From: an uncultured Pirellulales bacterium
GTDB taxonomy: Bacteria > Planctomycetota > Planctomycetia > Pirellulales > Lacipirellulaceae
Reading direction: 5' to 3'
NCBI GenBank assembly: GCA_947258835.1
Contig: CAMYJY010000013.1
Span: 1 to 18,683 of the forward strand
Length of the DNA stretch: 18,683 nt
In this document: piece by piece, positions 14,139 to 18,683 of the stretch
Position numbering within the stretch: position 1 is the stretch's first letter
Layout of the letters: each line of letters starts with the position of its first letter
Made by a program: the position numbers and the translations under genes
The notes under the pieces: model-generated
Database searches by the model: none
The model's input: the letters and a program-made list of their open reading frames with translations, nothing else
What the model was told of the DNA's origin: nothing

Positions 14139-15425
14139 ATGGCTGAAGACGCGTCCCCCGCGGAAGACACCTCCGCAGAATCGTCGGCCTCCGAGCCGAC
14201 TACTTTCGACCAGCTCGATCTCTCGGATGTCATGCTCTCCGCGCTGGACGCGGCAGGTTACCACCACCCTTCGCCTGTCCAGGAGGGTGTGATCCCCCGC
14301 GCTCTGTTGGGAGGAGACGTGCTGGGACAGGCCCGCACCGGAACAGGGAAAACGGCTGCGTTCGCAATTCCTATTCTGGAGCGGTGGCCCGATCCGGGCC
14401 AACTTCCCTCCGCGCTGGTGCTGGTGCCCACCCGCGAATTGGCCGTTCAAGTCAAAGAGGAAATTAGCAAACTGGCCCACGGCAGAAAAATCCGCTGTCA
14501 GGCCGTATACGGTGGCAAGCCGATCAAGGCTCAAATTGCCAAGCTGCAACGGGGTGCTGATATCGTGGTCGGTACGCCGGGCCGGATCTTGGACCACCTG
14601 GCCCGCGGCTCGCTCATCTTAACCAAGCTGCAGTGCGTGGTCCTGGATGAAGCCGATCGCATGTTGGATATCGGCTTTCGTCCGGACATCGAAAAAATCC
14701 TCCGCCGCTGTCCCAAACAACGTCAGACCCTGTTGCTCAGCGCAACAATCGACAAGGGTGTGCAGCGGCTGGCCCAGCGGTTCATGGTCGATCAGGAAAT
14801 CCTGGACTTTTCCCCGTCTTCCAAAGCAGCCGACACGATCGAGCAGCATTACTTTACCGTCGACGAAATGCGCAAGTTCGACTTGCTGGTGCGCTTGCTG
14901 AAGCGGGAAGCCCCGGCACAAGCAATTATCTTTTGTCGCACCAAGCGCGGCACCGATCGGGTGCACCGCAAGTTGGCAAAACGAGTGGCCCACGTGGAAT
15001 GCATTCACGGCGATATGCAACAGCGGGACCGTGATCGGGTGATGCGTTCGTTCCGCGCGGGCAAGGTCAAAATCCTGGTGGCCACCGATGTGGTGGGTCG
15101 CGGTATCGATGTGACCAATATCTCACACATCATCAATTATGACCTGCCCCAATCCTCTGACGACTATGTGCATCGGGTAGGACGCACGGGCCGCATGGGC
15201 CGTGAGGGCATCGCCTATTCGTTTGTTACGCCCGAGCAAGGCGTTGAGCTGACGCGGATTGAAATGCTGATCAATACGCTGCTAAAGCGCGATGAAATTT
15301 CAGGATTTGAAACCGTGGCCAGCACCACCCCACCCCCGGAAACACCTTCCAACCAAGAGGCCGAGCAACCGAAACCACCCCCACCCGGCCAACGCCCCCG
15401 CCGCCGCCATCGCCGCGGTCTCTGA
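14139..15425 (+). CDS. DEAD-box ATP-dependent RNA helicase
   Basis: A DEAD-box helicase of the RhlE/DeaD-like group that unwinds short RNA duplexes during ribosome assembly or RNA decay. The 428 residues show every motif in order: Q motif around FDQLDLSD to SPVQ (23-48), motif I ARTGTGKT at 65-72, Ia PTREL at 97-101, Ib TPGR, II DEAD at 170-173, III SAT at 201-203, IV IIFC at 263-266, V RGIDV at 321-325 and VI HRVGRTGR at 345-352. After the core there is a Pro-rich linker and a short Arg/His tail (RPRRRHRRGL) that could bind RNA. The N-terminus is acidic and Ser/Ala-rich. The ATG at 14139 is preferred over a GTG at 14112; residues before it are not family-like. It converges on the substrate-binding protein gene with a 10-bp gap. 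The exact subfamily is not assigned. Confidence 0.94.
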   Translation: MAEDASPAEDTSAESSASEPTTFDQLDLSDVMLSALDAAGYHHPSPVQEGVIPRALLGGDVLGQARTGTGKTAAFAIPILERWPDPGQLPSALVLVPTRELAVQVKEEISKLAHGRKIRCQAVYGGKPIKAQIAKLQRGADIVVGTPGRILDHLARGSLILTKLQCVVLDEADRMLDIGFRPDIEKILRRCPKQRQTLLLSATIDKGVQRLAQRFMVDQEILDFSPSSKAADTIEQHYFTVDEMRKFDLLVRLLKREAPAQAIIFCRTKRGTDRVHRKLAKRVAHVECIHGDMQQRDRDRVMRSFRAGKVKILVATDVVGRGIDVTNISHIINYDLPQSSDDYVHRVGRTGRMGREGIAYSFVTPEQGVELTRIEMLINTLLKRDEISGFETVASTTPPPETPSNQEAEQPKPPPPGQRPRRRHRRGL

Positions 15426-15435
15426 AGGCAGAACA

Positions 15436-16470
15436 CTAGTCCGCCGTGGCAAATGTTTCGCGCAGAAACGTAGCGACCGAGTGCCACTGCTGGGCAGCGG
15501 CCGTGAAATCAACCTCCATGGCACGAATGGACTGAGGCGTCTCCACGCGCAGTGCCAACTGCACGGCGGGATTGAGCGGGATCTGAGCACTGGGCCCCTC
15601 GGCCAGGAGACGTTCTACTTCCGGGGAAAGGAGAAAATCTACCAGCTGTTCGGCCGGCTCGGACCGCGGGGCACCTGCCACAAGGGCCAGGGTATTGGGA
15701 CTAAACAGCGTCCCGATTTGTCCGGGTTCCTGGTCCGGATAAACGATGCGGACCGGTCGGCCCCGCTCCAACTCGATCAGCGCATCATCGGTATCCGTGA
15801 GTCCCCAAGCCAACCGCCCCCGACCGACGTCTTGGGCCACTTGCTTATTTCCCGCCAGGACCCGCGCGTTCGCCCGGACCTGGGTAAAAAAGTCGCGCCC
15901 GCGCTCCGCTCCCCAGGCGGCGAACAAACAGGCGGCATGACTGGCCGTGGTGCCGGCCAGCGGCTTGGCGATCCCCACCCGGCCCCGCCACTGAGGATCG
16001 GTCAGATCCCCTATCGACTGCGGTCCCGCATCCACCGACACCAAGTCCGTATTCACAAGCAGCACGCGAGCACGGGCAGCAAAGCCACACCACGTATCCC
16101 GCGCAGACTGGAACTGGGACGGAAAATTGGCCGCCGCTGGCGATCGATACGGCCGCAGCAACCCGGCTTGGTCCAGTCGCAGCGTGTTGACAATTTCGTT
16201 GTTCCAGAACAGATCGCACCGCGGATGCTTCCGCTCGGCCAATAGGGCCTGGGTCAATCCCACCGTTTTGGTCGACTCGGTGTCGTACTTGGCCAACACC
16301 ACAATCCCCGTCCGCCGCTCAAACAGCTCGAAAATGGGCCGCGAGAACTCTTCGTCCAAGGCCGTGTAGACAACCACCTGCGAATTCCCGGATGGCCTCC
16401 AGCAACCCGGAAATACTACCGCGCTGAGCAGCAAAAAAACGAGGATTCGTCGACAAAGATCCGCTGGCAT
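15436..16470 (-). CDS. Fe(III)-type ABC transporter substrate-binding lipoprotein
   Basis: A 344-residue periplasmic binding protein of the iron(III)/AfuA-FutA-like class. After a basic N-terminus and hydrophobic segment there is FPGC (Cys23), a plausible though non-canonical lipobox. The mature part opens with VVVYTALDEEFSRPIFELFERRTGIVV, typical of this class, followed by DLFWNNEIVNTLRL, the IGDLTDPQWRGRVGIAKPLAGTT hinge region, and WGLTDTDDALIELERGRPVRIVYPDQ. It would capture ferric iron or a similar anionic or metal ligand. The permease and ATPase genes that normally adjoin such proteins are absent within the window, so it is an orphan here. It starts 29 bp from the divergent MBL-fold gene and ends 10 bp from the convergent helicase. 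Confidence 0.86.
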   Translation of the reverse strand: MPADLCRRILVFLLLSAVVFPGCWRPSGNSQVVVYTALDEEFSRPIFELFERRTGIVVLAKYDTESTKTVGLTQALLAERKHPRCDLFWNNEIVNTLRLDQAGLLRPYRSPAAANFPSQFQSARDTWCGFAARARVLLVNTDLVSVDAGPQSIGDLTDPQWRGRVGIAKPLAGTTASHAACLFAAWGAERGRDFFTQVRANARVLAGNKQVAQDVGRGRLAWGLTDTDDALIELERGRPVRIVYPDQEPGQIGTLFSPNTLALVAGAPRSEPAEQLVDFLLSPEVERLLAEGPSAQIPLNPAVQLALRVETPQSIRAMEVDFTAAAQQWHSVATFLRETFATAD

Positions 16471-16499
16471 GGTGGAAGCTAATCCTTTAAGTTAGGGCC

Positions 16500-17243
16500 A
16501 TGATGAAACTGCTGTTGCTGGGAACTACCGGCTATCATCCCAATGATCGCCGCCATACGGCCTGCCTGATGCTGCCCGAGTTGGGAGTGTTGCTGGATGC
16601 TGGTTCGGCCATGTTCCGCGTCCCAAATCATCTTGCCACGGATACGCTCGACATTTTTTTGACACACGTCCATTTGGACCATGTCATCGGTTTGACGTAT
16701 CTGTTTGACATCCTGCATGCTGGCAATGTCCAACAAGTCACGGTCCATGGCGAGGCGGAAAAACTCACTGCCCTGGAAGAGCACTTATTTTCCCCCTTAT
16801 TGTTTCCGATCCGACCTCCTTTTCAAGCACACGTTGTCGCCCCCCGCACCACTTTGCGAGATGGCGGTGTGCTCAGCTATTTTCCACTCCAGCACCCGGG
16901 CGGCTCGATTGGTTTTCGCATTGATTGGCCCCAGCGATCCCTGGCCTACGTCACCGATACGGTGGCCTCGACGGAGGCTGACTACGTGGAAAGAATTCGC
17001 GGTGTTGATCTGCTGGTGCATGAATGCTACTTCGGCGACGACAGGCCCGCGCAAGCCGAATTGACGGGCCACAGCTGCCTCACCCCAGTCGCCCAAGTAG
17101 CCGCCGCTGCCGGGGTGGGCCGTCTGGTGCTGGTACATATCAACCCGCTCCTGGCCAGCGACAGCGATCTCGATCTGGACGCCGCCCGTCGGATCTTTTC
17201 GCCGATCGAAATTGGTGCCGATGGCATGGAGCTTGAGTTTTAA
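16500..17243 (+). CDS. RNase Z-like MBL-fold metal-dependent hydrolase
   Basis: A 247-residue metallo-beta-lactamase-fold protein of the ElaC/AtsA-like group. The metal-binding motif HVHLDH is at 56-61. Further candidate ligands are His132 (LQHPGGS), Asp153 (YVTDT), His191 (TGHS) and His213 (LVLVHINP). The N-terminus LLLLGTTGYHPNDRRHTACLML is typical of the group, in which a GTG-like turn precedes the first beta sheet. True tRNase Z proteins carry an exosite arm and usually have about 300 residues; no arm is evident here, so a phosphodiesterase or other ester hydrolase role is more likely. There is no signal peptide, so it is cytoplasmic. Two ATGs (16500, 16503) are possible starts. It is divergent from the substrate-binding protein gene with a very short gap, and convergent with the DNase-like gene. 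Confidence 0.87.
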   Translation: MMKLLLLGTTGYHPNDRRHTACLMLPELGVLLDAGSAMFRVPNHLATDTLDIFLTHVHLDHVIGLTYLFDILHAGNVQQVTVHGEAEKLTALEEHLFSPLLFPIRPPFQAHVVAPRTTLRDGGVLSYFPLQHPGGSIGFRIDWPQRSLAYVTDTVASTEADYVERIRGVDLLVHECYFGDDRPAQAELTGHSCLTPVAQVAAAAGVGRLVLVHINPLLASDSDLDLDAARRIFSPIEIGADGMELEF

Positions 17244-17248
17244 CTCAA
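17233..17248. terminator. Small palindrome at the end of the MBL-fold gene
   Basis: TTGAGTT-TT-AACTCAA spans the stop codon (17241-17243) of the MBL-fold gene, just before the convergent DNase-like gene ends at 17257. The 2-nt loop would open in practice. It is a weak terminator candidate. Confidence 0.3.
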
Positions 17249-17256
17249 TTTAAGTT

Positions 17257-18312
17257 TTAACGCCCGCGGTAGCGGCGGTCAGCAATCCGCCCTGAGTAGT
17301 CGCGTTCGTAGGCGCTGAACTCGCCCCACACGGGAAAGTGATCGGAGACTTGCAGCGCTTGTTGCAGGCTCAGATTGTAGAGCCGCATCACGTCGAACAC
17401 CCCGGAACGCCCCGTATATTCAGTGGTCGACGGCCGGTGGATAATGAGATTGTCGTACTGTTTTGTCTGGCGGGTATTGGTGGAAATACCGGTGATGAGT
17501 GAATAGACTCCGGGCAACTGTCCTAAACGCCCTAGGTGGCGATCGTCTGCATTAAAATCTCCCAGGAGGATGATATCGTCTTCGCCCCGACTGCTGCGAC
17601 GGACGACACGGTAGACCTCCGCCAAGGCATCCACCTCGGATACCACCTCATCCGGGTCGGTGTGAATATTCACCAAGGTAAACGTAAAGGCCACCGCGGG
17701 ATCGATGCCCCGGGTGCGGAAGTTGGCCACCAGCGGTTCGCGGTGCAGGAGCTGGTCGGGATCCCCCACGGTGTAGACGCTGTGGTGATCTACTTCCACG
17801 CGATCGGCATCAAAAATGAAGGCATATTGCTCTTTGACGCTGGTGTAGCCGATGCGTGGACCGATGACGTAATCATAATGGCCACCCGCACGATTGATCC
17901 GCTCCACAAAATTGGGGATCAGGTACTCGTTCTTGGTGCGAATTTCTTGAATCGCGACCACCTCAAACTGGCGCACGATGTGCGCTAGCGTATCCATCAC
18001 ATAAGCTTTGCCCGCCTTCGTGTTGCCAAACACCTGGATGTTGAACGAGGCAATCCGAATGGTCGGGTCAGCCGTGCCCCCGCTCTCCGGCAGATTATCC
18101 CGAGAGCGCAGCACGGCGGGTGCCGCGGCGGTGGTGCGATCAGGCTGGTACTCGGTGGGCGATGCATTCCATGGCCCACCGGGCGAGGTGATCGCTGGAG
18201 AGGCACCGCGTGGGGACGGAACGGCAAGCTGACCAAGACCGCCACCTTGGAGAAACAAATAGCCCAGCCCCCCGATGACGGCGAGCGTCGCTAACGACAT
18301 GATGCGTTGCAC
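17257..18312 (-). CDS. Membrane-anchored DNase I-like endonuclease/exonuclease/phosphatase family protein
   Basis: A 351-residue protein of the EEP superfamily. An N-terminal hydrophobic segment (about 5-22) followed by a low-complexity Ser/Pro/Ala linker (31-82) suggests a membrane-anchored or exported enzyme. The catalytic domain has all expected motifs: Asn91 in IASFNIQVFG, Glu123 in AIQEIRT, the VNIHTDPDE block with His217, LLGDFNADD with Asp252 and Asn254, YDNLII with Asp287, and VSDHFPV with Asp324-His325. These give the Mg2+-dependent phosphodiester cleavage site of DNase I relatives. Substrates could be extracellular DNA, RNA or another phosphodiester. The start is a GTG at 18312 because AAGGAGG lies 5 nt before it; an ATG at 18300 is too far from that site. 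Confidence 0.87.
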   Translation of the reverse strand: MQRIMSLATLAVIGGLGYLFLQGGGLGQLAVPSPRGASPAITSPGGPWNASPTEYQPDRTTAAAPAVLRSRDNLPESGGTADPTIRIASFNIQVFGNTKAGKAYVMDTLAHIVRQFEVVAIQEIRTKNEYLIPNFVERINRAGGHYDYVIGPRIGYTSVKEQYAFIFDADRVEVDHHSVYTVGDPDQLLHREPLVANFRTRGIDPAVAFTFTLVNIHTDPDEVVSEVDALAEVYRVVRRSSRGEDDIILLGDFNADDRHLGRLGQLPGVYSLITGISTNTRQTKQYDNLIIHRPSTTEYTGRSGVFDVMRLYNLSLQQALQVSDHFPVWGEFSAYERDYSGRIADRRYRGR

Positions 18313-18317
18313 GTCCC

Positions 18318-18324
18318 CCTCCTT
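18318..18324 (-). promoter_or_regulatory. Strong Shine-Dalgarno site supporting a GTG start
   Basis: AAGGAGG on the minus strand, 5 nt before GTG (18312-18310) and 17 nt before the next ATG (18300). It is the strongest ribosome site in the window. Confidence 0.75.
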
Positions 18325-18420
18325 GGGTAAATGTGCTCCTGGTGAAAAGCCAATGCCTATGGTGTTTCGCCTGGGCCCGCTCCCGGCAAGTTTGGCCAGT
18401 GGCGGGTGCAGCAGCGAGCT

Positions 18421-18450
18421 GGTCCATCCGTGAGTGGTCCATCCGTGGGT
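18421..18450 (+). repeat. Tandem 15-bp duplication
   Basis: Two copies of GGTCCATCCGTGRGT in direct succession, the second running into hairpin repeat A copy 3. Confidence 0.8.
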
Positions 18451-18496
18451 GGCATCGGTTGGCGCTAGCCTACCGATGTGACGCAGTCACAAGAGG
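18447..18496 (-). repeat. Dispersed hairpin repeat, type A copy 3
   Basis: Minus-strand copy of the repeat at 12782. On the plus strand the hairpin is CATCGGT-T-GGC, loop GCTA, GCC-T-ACCGATG, symmetric apart from one T-T mismatch. Confidence 0.9.
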
Positions 18497-18526
18497 TCCC
18501 ACAGCATCTGCAGACAACCTGGCTGC

Positions 18527-18561
18527 GCCGCCCAGGTAGGCTGCGCCAATCTGGGCTACCC
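18527..18561 (-). repeat. Dispersed hairpin repeat, type B copy 2
   Basis: Minus-strand copy of 12624-12658 with one difference in 35 bases, which falls in the stem. Together with repeat A it keeps the B-then-A order on its strand. Confidence 0.9.
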
Positions 18562-18574
18562 TCTTCCTCCGGGG

Positions 18575-18580
18575 TATAAT
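18575..18580 (+). promoter_or_regulatory. Possible -10 element reading out of the window
   Basis: A perfect TATAAT, but no -35-like hexamer lies 16-18 bp upstream. No gene start follows before the window ends. The 371-bp stretch 18313-18683 otherwise holds only repeats and hairpins. Confidence 0.25.
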
Positions 18581-18646
18581 TTGTCCGCACGTTACTCAAA
18601 CGAGCACATCCGGGCTAGACTGATTAGAAACGCTAGCAAAGTAGGC

Positions 18647-18661
18647 TGGGGCGCAGCCCCA
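18647..18661 (+). terminator. GC-rich hairpin, terminator-like or repeat element
   Basis: TGGGGC-GCA-GCCCCA is a perfect 6-bp stem followed by CCTTTTATG. The GCA loop and preceding TAGGC resemble repeat B, so it may be another member of the hairpin family and not a terminator. Confidence 0.4.
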
Positions 18662-18683
18662 CCTTTTATGTGTGATGTGAGAT

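Noticed and set aside
15292..16245. 317-residue open frame on + across the helicase end and the substrate-binding gene
   Set aside because: Overlaps two well-supported genes. The translation is Arg/Gly/Pro-rich without domain signs, as expected for antisense GC-rich sequence.

Overview
The window reads as chromosomal DNA from a planctomycete-like bacterium, probably near the Pirellulales. This is inferred from protein style, not from a marker gene. The signs are two neighbouring exported proteins with C-terminal PEP-CTERM sorting signals, one of which also carries a planctomycete-style dockerin-like repeat; weakly clustered housekeeping genes on both strands; few strong Shine-Dalgarno sites; and spacers full of small palindromic repeats. 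I see no rRNA, tRNA, CRISPR array, transposase, phage or plasmid gene.

Layout, left to right. 1-2.36 kb: two surface or exported PEP-CTERM proteins on + (the first cut by the window edge), separated by a tandem pair of 112-bp repeats. 2.55-3.29 kb: an unknown multi-spanning membrane protein on -, with a 7-bp tandem repeat just upstream. 3.40-4.93 kb: a + pair, an unusual AroE-family protein and dethiobiotin synthetase BioD. 4.96-11.1 kb: a - block read as aspartate-type aminotransferase, glycogen synthase GlgA, GalT-type uridylyltransferase and a GH57 alpha-glucan enzyme. The first three are joined by two 4-base ATGA stop/start overlaps. 11.4-12.6 kb: an inositol-3-phosphate synthase on +, behind a perfect 16-bp-stem hairpin. 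12.6-14.1 kb: repeat-rich spacers around a small exported chalcone-isomerase-like protein. 14.1-15.4 kb: DEAD-box RNA helicase. 15.4-18.3 kb: an Fe(III)-type ABC substrate-binding lipoprotein (-), an RNase Z-like metallo-beta-lactamase-fold hydrolase (+) and an N-terminally anchored DNase I-like phosphoesterase (-). 18.3-18.68 kb: repeat-rich spacer.

How the genes fit together: the clearest functional unit is the alpha-glucan block, in which GlgA makes the polymer, the GH57 enzyme remodels or cuts it, and GalT interconverts sugar phosphates and nucleotide sugars. The translationally coupled aminotransferase is an unexpected partner. The AroE-like protein 3 bp upstream of bioD has lost the catalytic Lys, the catalytic Asp and the shikimate-binding serines, so it is probably not a shikimate dehydrogenase.

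The most distinctive non-coding signal is a set of dispersed hairpin repeats. Two sequence types share a core (GGT-T-GGC / GCC-T-ACC), but their flanking arms differ and remain complementary, which suggests selection on the folded structure. A dRS3-like inverted-repeat pair and several composite repeat copies lie in the same spacers. I did not find a convincing new multi-gene defence or metabolic system. The best leads are the divergent AroE-like/bioD pair and the covarying hairpin family.
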